64,000 bases of DNA, taken from Pollenia angustigena (Eukaryota > Arthropoda > Insecta > Diptera > Polleniidae). How positions within the stretch are numbered: position 1 is the stretch's first letter; each line of letters opens with the position of its first letter. Below are positions 9,906 to 19,234 of the stretch, piece by piece. Position numbers and translations under genes: made by a program. The notes under the pieces were generated by a model. It was not told where the DNA came from. It ran no database searches and saw nothing but the letters and a program-made list of their open reading frames with translations. The DNA lies in the NCBI GenBank assembly GCA_930367215.1, contig OV884059.1, forward strand, positions 18,376,945 through 18,440,944, read 5' to 3'.

Positions 9906-10963
9906 AAAAATTAATTTTGAAAAATCAATATTTTAATTGAATGAATTACTAACGTAATTGATTACAATACAGAAAATTAATTATTTTAATAATTGTATTG
10001 ATTAAAACAGTAATTGAATTTTTGCATTAAATCGATTAAATTTTTAATTGAATAAATTAAACAGTGTATTTGAAATACAATCTAAATTCAACTACGCAAA
10101 TTATTCAATCAAACAAATTGTTAATTGAATAAGTTTGCTAAATCAATTCAGTTGATGGTTAAATGAAGCAAAATAATAATATTTAAAATATATGTTTTAT
10201 TTAAATATGGTTTAAAAATAACTTGTTTTATTTGTTTAATTGTAATAGCTCATGCTTAATTGTACAAATTTTGGAAGATTTTTTTTGACAGAGGAATTTC
10301 ATACATACAACTTTGTATAATATTGTAGAATAATGCTTTAAACACATTCAAGACAGCAAGCTACCGAATACCATATGAGTCGTTCAGTGGATAAAGGGAA
10401 TGAGTCCAAAAATTTGAAATGGAGAAAAACGACAGAACAGTTGACGTAGACTTTATAACTAGTTGTTGCAACAAAACTCAAAACTAAAATTGCAAAATTA
10501 ATTATTAGGGCTTCTTTTACAATTTGTAAATATATAATGTTAGTATGTTAGTGTATGTGTTCACAAAACCTGTTAATATGATACAAATACATTTTTATTG
10601 ATAAGAGTTTCAGTGGAAAAAGAGAATAAGTCCACCAAATTTTTTGTGGTTAAAATCGATAGCGTAAAAATTCAAATTAATTATGCTTTGACTTTGAGCA
10701 TTCGTTCGGAAATAAAAAGAAAAAATACCCATCTAAATATTGGCTTACTTCGCGTAGTGTTTAAATTGAATTAGGATATTTTGGAAAGAGTACATTTTTT
10801 ATAATTTGGCAAAAAAAGGCTGCAGCTAATGTTTTAGTTCAGTGCCTTCGCACAGTCTTATTTTTAATGAAGTTAAAAAAATAACATAAAACATTTCTTC
10901 TTTTTAAAACAAAAATTAACTTAAAAATTTCTTCTTTTTAAATGAATCGTTAGTATAACAAAT

Positions 10964-11558
10964 TTAACAAAATAAGATGTCTTCTTCAGAATAATCTTCC
11001 TGACTTGATACTGTTTTCAAGTTTTTATGGAAAGTATGGTACGCGGGAGGGATATATTTTAATAAATCAATTATATCCTTTTTCTTTTCTTTTGTTAAAG
11101 ATCTAGTTTCAGGATACAATAGACTTTGACTCACGCTATTCAAAAACATTACTTTACCTTTCTTTCTTATGTTTATATTTTCAAATCCAAATTTTTTATG
11201 GATATTATTTTTATATTGTATTACCCATGCTTTTGATCTATCAAGTTTGATATACCTCATTTGGAGCCAGTTTACCGGTTTTACCGCGCTGTTGGTTTTG
11301 CGATTGCATACGTCATTTTCCAAAGATTTTGTAGAGAAAAAATCAAAACTGGTCATTTTAACCACTCGAAACTGTTCCTTTATTTTGCATGTTGACCACA
11401 AAACAATCCGATCGTGCGTATCAGCAAACATTTTTATGTATTTGACCAAACAAGATGCGATATCTTGCGAGCCTCTTGAGCCCTCTGTTTCTGGCCAAAC
11501 AAACATGGCTCTATCATTGTTTTGAAGCTCATGGAAAGCAAAGTTAACAAGTGATTAA
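10964..11558 (-). pseudogene. Transposase-like fragment (WSD family), internally deleted
   Basis: The minus strand is open from about 11558 through the ATG at 11506 to the stop at 10964. It reads NDRAMFVWPETEGSRGSQDI, then HDRIVLWS, then jumps to a C-terminal part with KVNWLQMRYI-like (PVNWLQMRYIKLDRSKAW) and KKKDIIDLLKYIPPAYHTF segments. From memory these belong to a repeat-encoded protein family common in insect and hydra genomes, with a W-S-D-x-C-x-x-Q-N motif and a later G-H-S segment. Here the piece carrying D-x-C-x-x-QN and GHS is absent, so an internal deletion is inferred. A relic of the same family lies at 52621-53280. I cannot name the superfamily. Confidence 0.55.
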
Positions 11559-11559
11559 T

Positions 11560-12423
11560 GCAATATAAATGCAAGCGTGAACTTATTCCCTTTTTCCAAT
11601 GAAAATAAAAATTTTGTGTTTCGTACAAAAAAATGTTTTGCCTTTAAAAGGGGGTTACCGTTGAAATTTGACAACAAAATTTTTACCATACATTGTTAGT
11701 CATAAAAGGAAGTGTATCCACGCTAAATCACAAATTAAACTAATTTCTATTTGTGTCCACTACAAAACAGAAAAAGTGTTGCAAATAAAAAAAATATTTA
11801 AAGAATGAGTGAGTGCTTACATTTTTTTTTTTTTTTTTTTGTTTAACAGAAAAGAACCAGCTTGATACAAGAATATTAACTCGGCTCAACACCAAATTGA
11901 TATTTATATAATTTTTTAGTATTCTTGAAAGAAGTTCTATAGGAACATGTTTTTCACGCATACGCTCCTAGTTAAGCAGTTATAGGTCGTAAAAGTTAAA
12001 ATTTCCTTATATTTTTTATTAATTTTTAATGTTCGCAACAAGAAATTCATAAGAAAAACTGTTAAATATATCTGATTTTCTATTTGTATTAAAAGTTGCA
12101 AAATACTTTATCCATATTTATTTAGGTGAAAAATTAATCTATAAAATATGGGAATCAGTGGAAAATGCTTCAAAATGTGTTTTACATGGAGTTTAAAGCA
12201 TACCGACTTACCAATTAAGAGGTAATATTATATATTCATACTCCGTGGCTGCCATTTTTTTTTTTATAAAATTGGCTTTATCTTTAAATTATGTCGATAT
12301 TTATTTATTTAACCCTTATATTTTTTCTTTATTACGGGTTTTCGGCCTTGCGAAACACTTAATTAATTATGTGCATATTACAATAATTAAATATGTAACA
12401 AGTACATAAATTATTACTACATA
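11560..12423. other. AT-rich spacer, nothing recognised
   Basis: Homopolymer runs, including a T-run near 11820-11840, and no credible ORF. The 73-codon ORF at 11740-11961 spans the poly-T run and has no domain features. Confidence 0.4.
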
Positions 12424-13172
12424 TCTTCTATGTATATAAAAAGAAGTGTACACTTTGATGTCACCACTAACTGCGAAAACGGGTAGACCATATCCCAGTG
12501 GTTCCTGAGATATGGCACTTAGATTTTCCTATATATTCCCATACAAATATCAACAAAATGCCCCTTCATTTTGAACTCTTTCGAAACGGTTTGACTGATT
12601 TTTATGAAATTTTGTATGTGTTTTTGTTAGGTGTGAGAATAGGTCGTAGAGTATATTTTTAATCGCTAGAGGGCGCAAAATATGGCACACGCTCCCCCTC
12701 CCTATATCTTATTAGCTAATCAACCTGTTTTCTTAAAATTTGGCATGCAGGCACTGTAACATCTGAAGGAAATTGGGAATAGGGCCAGAGGAATAAAAGC
12801 TCCCCCTCCCTATATCTGCTTAACAAATCGACCGATTTTCTTGAAATTTTGCAGGGAAATAGTGTAACATCTGAAAAGAACTATAGCCTACAATTTTACT
12901 TATTTATGGCGTGAAATAGGACAATAGAGGTAAAAGCTCCCCCTCCCCAATCTTTTATTAAAATAATCAACCGGGTTTCTTAAAATTTGGCATGCAGACA
13001 CTGTAACATCTGAAACGAAATAGTGCGTGAGATAGGGCAATTGCGGTAAAAGCTCCCCTTCCCTATATCTTTTAAACTAATGGGCGGGCTTTCTTAAAAT
13101 TTGGCATGCAGACACTGTAACATCTGAAAGAAATAAGATATATGGCAAAACAGCCTTTGCCGGGCCAGCTAG
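12424..13172 (+). mobile_element. Non-autonomous Helitron
   Basis: It begins 5'-TCTTCTATGTATATAAAA directly after an A and ends CTAG directly before a T, the classic Helitron insertion between A and T. Near the 3' end a perfect 6-bp stem (ggcaaa/tttgcc, loop acagcc) lies 10 nt before CTAG. The interior carries about four degenerate units of 112-136 bp, each starting gctccccctccctatatc and containing ttaaaatttggcatgcag and cactgtaacatctg. There is no Rep/helicase ORF, so it would need a helper. The BEL element is inserted at its 3' tip. Confidence 0.88.
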
Positions 13173-13175
13173 TAT
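13171..13175. repeat. BEL target-site duplication, left (AGTAT)
   Basis: AGTAT here and at 22454-22458 flank the BEL element. Its first two bases are the last two bases of the Helitron, so the BEL inserted at the Helitron end. Confidence 0.85.
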
Positions 13176-13679
13176 TAAAAACGTCAATGTGTTCCGCTAA
13201 GGATATGGACTGTATTCAGTGGTAGATTCGCCTTTGTTACGATAACACCAGATACCCAAGCACTTGGTGCCTGCTTCAAAAATAGCGATCGAAATCGAAA
13301 AAAAAAGAAAATAGAGAGAGATGAAAAGGTGATTTTACCCCAGTTAAAAACGTTTCTTTCAAATGAAAACACTTTCCTTCTTCGACTTAACACGTTATAA
13401 ACTTAAAGTTTTATTGAAATTTAATAATGTTGAGTTTCTCACGCAAGAAAGTAACTACTTTTTGCTATGGCGGGTGTACAATGACTAAACGAAAATTCTT
13501 CTAGAACAACTTCATTTTCTCAAAATTAATATAATAAAACTTAACGAAAATACACAAAAAAAATGAAATATGAACTTAAAATAAACTTCTTGCTGACGGT
13601 GGCGCCGCGAGATGTCAAAGTTCAATATAATTAGAGCCCAGGGCTGGAAACATCGTTGCCTTCAGTTTAGACGTGAACA
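13176..13679 (-). repeat. BEL 3' LTR
   Basis: 504 bp. On the minus strand it runs TGTTCACG to GACGTTTTTA. By eye it is identical to 21950-22453. The 69-codon ORF found in both LTRs is not credible as a gene. Confidence 0.95.
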
Positions 13680-13907
13680 TTCCGCCGGCCTTGCTGTACA
13701 GCAACCCACAAGGTCCCCTGAAAATCTATATAATATAAAAAGAGAAAAAATATTATAAAAAACACAAATCCATCAGAACATGAACTTCAAATCTCCATTT
13801 ATTGCCAGAATTCAATATCAAAAAATCATAATAAAACGTGATGAATCTTCTCGAGCACTCCATAGTCGGGAACCCTTCATCCAACAACTAGAAATTAGAA
13901 CTGATCA

Positions 13908-14918
13908 TTACGGGGAACAGGATCCAGAGACTATACATCCAAAGACCGAAAATTGTGCCAGTGGTTTGCCAAACGTGCCGCCATATACCCCATTTTTAAT
14001 GATTCGGCTATAAATATCACCACCCAACAACAAGCTTGCGGGAGCCGAGACGTGAAACCGGGGATCTGCCAACTGCAGCCCAGGAAACTCATCCACAATC
14101 CTCGCTTCCAACGATTGAGTCGGCGTCACAATCTTAAAATCTTTTTTTACTTCAGCATAAAATTCGAGCACCGTACTGTCACCGTAATTACCACCCACCC
14201 TAAGGGCACATTTCTCTTTACTGCCAAATCGAATTTTACGCCCACCAATCCTTCGGACCACACTATCCGATATCACCGAGCATGCAGAGCTGGCATCTAT
14301 GACAGCCCGCTCCTCAAGAAACCGTCCATTCGCATCAAGTTTTACGATGGCAGTTGCCCTGATCAAAATCGACTCTCTCACTTGATACGAGGGTTGCAGT
14401 TGAGTATTTTCAGCCGACTCCTGCCTCACCTTATGAGCGTGTCTTTGTCGGCGGCGGCGGCGAGTATTTCGGTTCCTCCCAGTGCTCAGAACCAGAGCTT
14501 GAGACGAACTAGGTCTCTCACTCTCATGACCATCGGACGAACGAGGTCCCCTGGCGGAGCTATTAGACGAACTAGGTCTATTATGCTCTCGGCGATTGGA
14601 CGAACGAGGTCCCCCCTGCAAACGCTTGGTTCTGGCCCCCTTTGACGAGGTAGTCCGCCTGCTCTCTTTGTGTAACAGCGTGTGATGCATGTCACCACAG
14701 CGTTTGCACTTGCCTGTACTCTCACACGTACGCCAGGTATGGTCATGACTCAAGCAGCCAGCACAATACCGATAAATAGACACAAGTTGCATTCTCTCTT
14801 CGTAATTCACCTGTAAGAATTTCTTGCAGAAGCGCAGCGGGTGGTCTTTCAGGCAAACCCGGCACACCATCTGGTTGGTAGAGGGACGCCCATCAGTATA
14901 TTTTTTCGCTCCGACCAT
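13908..14918 (-). CDS. BEL ORF3: zinc-knuckle plus degenerate retropepsin-like protein
   Basis: A 336-residue intact ORF with a true ATG at 14918, lying after integrase in the position where some retroelements carry env. Residues 19-83 hold three Cys/His clusters (CRVC with C31; YCAGC with H58/H60 and C65; CKRC with H78/H79/H83), like the nucleocapsid-type knuckles that start this element's own PR-RT segment. Residues 86-162 are Arg/Ser-rich with repeated GPRSS and RPSSS words, encoded by a 60-bp-scale DNA repeat at 14510-14620. Residues 185-336 resemble a DUF1758-type retropepsin: VIDASSACS (D208) where the Pol copy has LIDSGSQAT, then LQLADPRF and LLLGGDIY. The catalytic D-[ST]-G is changed to D-A-S, so peptidase activity is doubtful. 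No signal peptide or membrane segment is present, so it is not an envelope. Unlike gag-pol it has no stops. It is probably translated from a spliced RNA. Confidence 0.85.
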   Translation of the reverse strand: MVGAKKYTDGRPSTNQMVCRVCLKDHPLRFCKKFLQVNYEERMQLVSIYRYCAGCLSHDHTWRTCESTGKCKRCGDMHHTLLHKESRRTTSSKGARTKRLQGGPRSSNRREHNRPSSSNSSARGPRSSDGHESERPSSSQALVLSTGRNRNTRRRRRQRHAHKVRQESAENTQLQPSYQVRESILIRATAIVKLDANGRFLEERAVIDASSACSVISDSVVRRIGGRKIRFGSKEKCALRVGGNYGDSTVLEFYAEVKKDFKIVTPTQSLEARIVDEFPGLQLADPRFHVSAPASLLLGGDIYSRIIKNGVYGGTFGKPLAQFSVFGCIVSGSCSP

Positions 14919-14945
14919 GTTCCTATAAAGTAAATAGAAAAAATA
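14919..14945 (-). promoter_or_regulatory. Candidate 3' splice acceptor for ORF3
   Basis: Between the integrase stop and the ORF3 ATG the minus strand reads a pyrimidine-rich run (tttttctattttttctattt, then actttatAG) immediately followed by GAAC and ATG. This matches a canonical acceptor 4 nt upstream of the start codon. A candidate donor is at 20792/20791. Confidence 0.55.
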
Positions 14946-14953
14946 GAAAAACC

Positions 14954-16306
14954 CTAATAAGTCGGAAGCACTACAAGCTTCACAACTGGTCTTATTACCG
15001 ATCCCCGTGCCGTTTTTACCTCTACAACTCTAACGTGGCCATCCTTACCCATGTGTAAATTTTCGACACGACCTAAACGCCATTCGTTTGTCGGCAGGTT
15101 ATCCTCTTTAATAACCACCATGTCACCGACTTGTAAGTCTTTACGCGCAAACTTCCATTTATTGCGCTTCTGGAGATCCTTCAAATATTCATCCTTCCAT
15201 CTGGCGCACAACCTCTGATTTAACGCCTTGACCCTTTGCCAACGATTTACAATCGACATTGGGCTCTCCGAAATCTCAACCTCCGGAGGGGCAAGTAATG
15301 GGCCGCCAGTCAGAAAATGGCCTGGAGTCAAGCAATCTATGCATTCAACACTATCCGACAAGGGGCACAAAGGTCTTGAATTAAGACATGATTCAATCCT
15401 AGCTAGCAACGTGGAGAATTCCTCAAAGGTATACTTTAAGCCACCGGCAATTCTTCGAAAATGATGTTTAAAACTTTTGACTCCGGACTCCCATAACCCT
15501 CCCATATGAGGAGCGCTAGCAGGATTAAAGTGCCACCTAACACCTTGGTGTGCATACCTGGCATTTACTTCCGAACCTATATCACGCAAAAACCCACGAA
15601 ATTCGGCCTTCAGCACTCTCGAAGCACCAACAAAATTGGTCCCATTATCTGAGTACATATTACTCGGACATCCTCGTCGAGACAAAAATCTAGCAAACGC
15701 TCCCAAAAACGCAGGAGTCCCCAAGCTGCTCACGGCTTCTAAATGGATTGCCTTCGTAGCAAAGCAAACAAATAAACAGACATACCCCTTTGTAATTAGA
15801 CAAGCTCTGCCCGTATAATTCTTAATCTCAAAAGGGCCAGTAAAGTCCACGCCTGTCGTTGTGAAGGGACGAGAGATAACCGTACGAGCCGTGGGAAGCG
15901 CCGCCATAATCTGACTATGTGTCTGTTTTCTCCAAATGGTACACGTTTTACACCGACCTATCACTGTCTTTATCAAATTTTTGGCCCGAGGTATGAAGAA
16001 GTGGGTGCGTATTACCCTTAACATCAATTGATTACCTCCGTGCAGGGTAATATCATGAACAAATTTTACAAACAGCTTAGCAAAATGACAATTAGACGGT
16101 AACAAAATAGGAAATTTTTCATCATAGGTCAAGTTTGGCGTATTTGCCAATCGACCTCCTACCCTGATAATGCCTTTTTCGTCCAAAAAAGGGTTCAAAT
16201 TCAATAGTTTACCATTGACTAAAGACTTCCCGCACGAAAGTTCATGATATTCATGCGCAAACTCCACTTTCTGTGAAATTATAATTAACTTCTTTCTAAC
16301 AGAATT
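14954..16306 (-). CDS. BEL Pol: integrase segment
   Basis: The same frame as the rest of Pol, continuing after the TAA at 16309-16307. It has no ATG of its own at its start (16267 is GTG). Counting from 16267: an HHCC zinc-binding part lies around residues 71-109 (HDITLHGG to CKTC). The catalytic triad is D141 (GVDFTGPF), D207 (YSDNGTNF) and E260 (GGLWESG), the wide D-E spacing usual in BEL/Pao. A C-terminal DUF5641-like domain (WRLGRVENLH, VIRPVVKLVVLP) ends at TAG. Integrase joins the cDNA ends to host DNA with 4-6 bp duplications, which agrees with the 5-bp duplication seen. The domain is intact but translationally cut off from Gag by three stops. Confidence 0.9.
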   Translation of the reverse strand, partial: NSVRKKLIIISQKVEFAHEYHELSCGKSLVNGKLLNLNPFLDEKGIIRVGGRLANTPNLTYDEKFPILLPSNCHFAKLFVKFVHDITLHGGNQLMLRVIRTHFFIPRAKNLIKTVIGRCKTCTIWRKQTHSQIMAALPTARTVISRPFTTTGVDFTGPFEIKNYTGRACLITKGYVCLFVCFATKAIHLEAVSSLGTPAFLGAFARFLSRRGCPSNMYSDNGTNFVGASRVLKAEFRGFLRDIGSEVNARYAHQGVRWHFNPASAPHMGGLWESGVKSFKHHFRRIAGGLKYTFEEFSTLLARIESCLNSRPLCPLSDSVECIDCLTPGHFLTGGPLLAPPEVEISESPMSIVNRWQRVKALNQRLCARWKDEYLKDLQKRNKWKFARKDLQVGDMVVIKEDNLPTNEWRLGRVENLHMGKDGHVRVVEVKTARGSVIRPVVKLVVLPTY

Positions 16307-17485
16307 TTATTCCTCAAACGACACCTCAAAAGTCTTGAATACATGATCGTCAACTTTCAAAAATTTTGAAATACCCCTATAGACGTAGGCCATTACCCTA
16401 AGGGCCCTTGCGTACGATGAAAACTTCTCCAAGAGGTCCGTATGCGATTCAAAATACGAAAAAAAAACCTTATGTACACGTTGTTCTTCCCTTGTACCAA
16501 AATCTACCGATGCTGGGGATAACCAAAAATCCTGTTGAGAACATAGCCACGCGGGCCCATTCCACCAAAGGGAATTCTCAACTAAGTCCTGTGGACGAAC
16601 ACCACGACTTATTAAATCGGCGGGGTTATCTTTCGAGTTCACATGCCTCCAACATTCTTTCCCAGTTTTGGTAATAATCTTCGCAACTCTATTTGCCACA
16701 AAAGTTGTCCACGAATTAGGAGGTTTTTGTAGCCAAGCTAAAACAATCATCGAATCACTCCAAGTATAAAATTTTGTTTGATTTTTGTCCAAATCAAAAT
16801 CTCGGCGAACAACTTCCAACAAGTCTGCCAATAAAAGAGCGCCACAAAGTTCAAGGCGGGGTAATGAAACAGTCTTAAGTGGCGCGACCCTAGATTTGGC
16901 CACCAGTAAATTTGACTGTATTCCGTTCTCACCATCATTAACCCGTACATAAACACAGGCCCCATAGGCCCTCTCCGAAGCATCACAGAATCCGTGCACT
17001 TCAAGGGTGGTAGAAGGCTTGAAACCAATCCAGCGATAAATCTTAATATCGTTAATAGCTGCATAATCACCAAGGAATTGAGTCCATTTAATTAGCGCGG
17101 ATTCTGATATATTTTCATCCCATGATGTTTCCTCACTCCAAATCTGCTGCATCAGTATCTTTGCTATTACAACAATTGGACCCAGCCACCCAGCTGGATC
17201 AAACAAGCGAGCAATAGTGGACAAGACCTCCCTTTTAGTATACCGTTCCTTTGAAGGGATTGGACAGGTGGTGAAATAAAATCTATCCGTTTTCGCGTTC
17301 CACCGTATACCTAACGTTTTAGCTACACTTTCATCGCTAATTTCCAAAAAATTCTCATTCAAAAGATCATCCTTTGAAATGCCTTGTAGAATTTGTTTCT
17401 CATTTGACGTCCATTTTTTCATAGAAAAACCAGCGGATGTCAAAGCTGAAATAAGTTGGTCTCGAGCTTTTATGCCCAAAGAAAT
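16307..17485 (-). CDS. BEL Pol: RT thumb/connection and RNase H segment
   Basis: It continues in frame after the TAA at 17488-17486 that cuts RT just after YVDDALIGAQ, and begins ISLGIKARDQLISALTSAG. Counting from 17479 (a TTG codon, not a start), RNase H begins with VHGFCDASERAYGACVYVR (D166), with the later SDSMIVLAWLQ and NPADLISRG motifs typical of BEL. It ends at a second TAA (16309-16307) directly before the integrase segment. As an isolated ORF it has no start codon; it is part of a broken polyprotein. Confidence 0.88.
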   Translation of the reverse strand: MSLGIKARDQLISALTSAGFSMKKWTSNEKQILQGISKDDLLNENFLEISDESVAKTLGIRWNAKTDRFYFTTCPIPSKERYTKREVLSTIARLFDPAGWLGPIVVIAKILMQQIWSEETSWDENISESALIKWTQFLGDYAAINDIKIYRWIGFKPSTTLEVHGFCDASERAYGACVYVRVNDGENGIQSNLLVAKSRVAPLKTVSLPRLELCGALLLADLLEVVRRDFDLDKNQTKFYTWSDSMIVLAWLQKPPNSWTTFVANRVAKIITKTGKECWRHVNSKDNPADLISRGVRPQDLVENSLWWNGPAWLCSQQDFWLSPASVDFGTREEQRVHKVFFSYFESHTDLLEKFSSYARALRVMAYVYRGISKFLKVDDHVFKTFEVSFEE

Positions 17486-19234
17486 TTATTGCGCCCCTAT
17501 CAAAGCATCATCCACATACATCATGTGTCGCAAAATCTTCGACGCTAACGGCCATTTATGTTCGACATCTTCCGCTAATTGCAACAAGGTCCTAATCGCC
17601 AAAAACGGGGCACAATTTACACCGAAAGTAACTGTTTTTAGCTCGTACTCTTTCAACTCCTCGCACGAGTTTCTTCGGAACACAATCCTTTGCAACTTCG
17701 TTTCATTAGGATCCACTAAAATTTGGCGATACATTTTCTCGATATCACCATTGAAAACATACCGATAAAACCGCCATCTTGTTATCAACAACATTAAATC
17801 GTTCTGTAAAATTGGCCCCGGGTACAAAATGTCATTAAGACCCAAGCCAGTGGAACTGCGAGCCGAAGCATTAAAAACCACTCTCACCTTCGTCGAAGTG
17901 CTTTCGGGTTTAAAAACCGCATGGTGTGGTAAATAAAAACATTCAGAAAATTCTGACCCAACAAATTCAGTTTCTATCATATGACCTAAAACTTTATATT
18001 CGGATAAAACGTCATCATATATTTCCTTTAACCCAAGATTTTTACCCAAGGAAACTTCATTCCGCAAAAGTTGTCTCCTGGCCTTTTCACGCGAATGCCC
18101 CAAACCTCGCTCCACCGAGTACTGTGGTTTAAAAGGTAATGACACCATATAACGTCCATCTGGCATTCTCTTGACATTCCTCTTAAAATGTTCTTCACAG
18201 TACTCATCCTCCGGTGTACTCGAAGAAATTTGTGGTGGCTCTTCCAAAGTCCAAAACTTCTCCAGCTGTTCGTCCAGCCTGACATCCGTATAATAGGACA
18301 CGGTTGTGGTATAAACATTCTGTCTAGGATCAGACAGTGGACCCGTCAAAATCCATCCAAACGCAGTTTCTTGAGCCATTAAATTCCCCAGTACGTTTTT
18401 CCTAACACCATTAAGCATAATACCCAGGTAATTATCACCACCAATCAAAATATCAATCTGGCAACTCTTCGCAAAATTTGGGTCGGCTAGTTTCAAATCC
18501 GATAGGGAAAGCTTAGACACGTCAACTGAGTTACCCGGCAGTTTTCCCGTTAATTTTGGCAGTACAAGGCCCTTTACCCTCAACCTAAAACTTGGATCAC
18601 TATTAGAGCCTAGAACAAACGAACATTGTCCTTGAACTGACCCCGCCAAAGCTCCGTTCAATCCCGACACTCTAGCGCTAATGCCATCCATAGGCAGATT
18701 AAGTCGTTTCTGCAGTCTTTCCGAAATGAAAGTAGCCTGAGAACCAGAATCAATCAGGGCTCTAGCAGAAAAAACTTCACCACAAAATATTACCTGTACC
18801 ATAGCTGTTCCTAATAAAACCTGTTGACTGGTCGTTGCAAAACAATTTTGTATTGTTTGACCCTGCGTCACTGCCCGACTGGTACCTGCACCATTCCGGC
18901 CATCAGTATTATCCGATGAGTCCGTTATGTCCCTGTGTAACATGGTATTATGTTTTAATTTGCATGTTAAACAGCCATATTGACTTCCGCAACTATCCCA
19001 CTTATGGCCACTACCCAAGCAATTCATACAAAGATTGTATCTTTTCACCACCACATATCTTTCCCCTGGATTCATATCCATACATTTTGGGCACAATCTT
19101 AACCAATGGTTCTTTGAACACAGCACACAGGTTTGCTTTTGAACCTTAGCTTGAAAGGTTTTAACTCTTCCACCAGAAAATCCATTATTTGTGGAACTAG
19201 ATTTATTATTTTCACTAAGCTTATCGCTCTTTGA
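17486..19234 (-). CDS. BEL Pol: zinc knuckles, DUF1758-type protease and RT
   Basis: In frame with Gag and separated from it only by TAG at 19237-19235. The frame is open directly from that stop. Position 19126 is GTG, not a true start. Counting from 19126: Cys/His clusters lie at residues 3-65 (CPKC, CMNC, CLTC), with another CVLC pair beginning just upstream. The aspartic peptidase has D126 in LIDSGSQATF and LADPNF/LIGGDNY further on. RT follows, with VRVVFNASA and MYVDDALIG (YVDD at 537-540). RT is cut at codon 547 by TAA, so the thumb and RNase H are lost from this piece. Confidence 0.9.
   Translation of the reverse strand, partial: SKSDKLSENNKSSSTNNGFSGGRVKTFQAKVQKQTCVLCSKNHWLRLCPKCMDMNPGERYVVVKRYNLCMNCLGSGHKWDSCGSQYGCLTCKLKHNTMLHRDITDSSDNTDGRNGAGTSRAVTQGQTIQNCFATTSQQVLLGTAMVQVIFCGEVFSARALIDSGSQATFISERLQKRLNLPMDGISARVSGLNGALAGSVQGQCSFVLGSNSDPSFRLRVKGLVLPKLTGKLPGNSVDVSKLSLSDLKLADPNFAKSCQIDILIGGDNYLGIMLNGVRKNVLGNLMAQETAFGWILTGPLSDPRQNVYTTTVSYYTDVRLDEQLEKFWTLEEPPQISSSTPEDEYCEEHFKRNVKRMPDGRYMVSLPFKPQYSVERGLGHSREKARRQLLRNEVSLGKNLGLKEIYDDVLSEYKVLGHMIETEFVGSEFSECFYLPHHAVFKPESTSTKVRVVFNASARSSTGLGLNDILYPGPILQNDLMLLITRWRFYRYVFNGDIEKMYRQILVDPNETKLQRIVFRRNSCEELKEYELKTVTFGVNCAPFLAIRTLLQLAEDVEHKWPLASKILRHMMYVDDALIGAQ

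Larger units (their letters stand above)
9030..10960. other. Very AT-rich repeat field, no gene
   Basis: It contains a MITE-like start cacacagaaaaaagtaaaaa at 9032 and many aattgaat-type words to about 10150. The two direct repeats listed separately are embedded in it. From 10200 to 10960 nothing resembling a gene was found. The 95-codon ORF at 8953-9240 is Lys/Thr/Ile-rich by composition and is not supported. Confidence 0.4.

Noticed and set aside
13184..13393. 69-codon ORF present identically in both BEL LTRs
   Set aside because: Its identity only reflects LTR identity. It contains a poly-Phe stretch and no domain.
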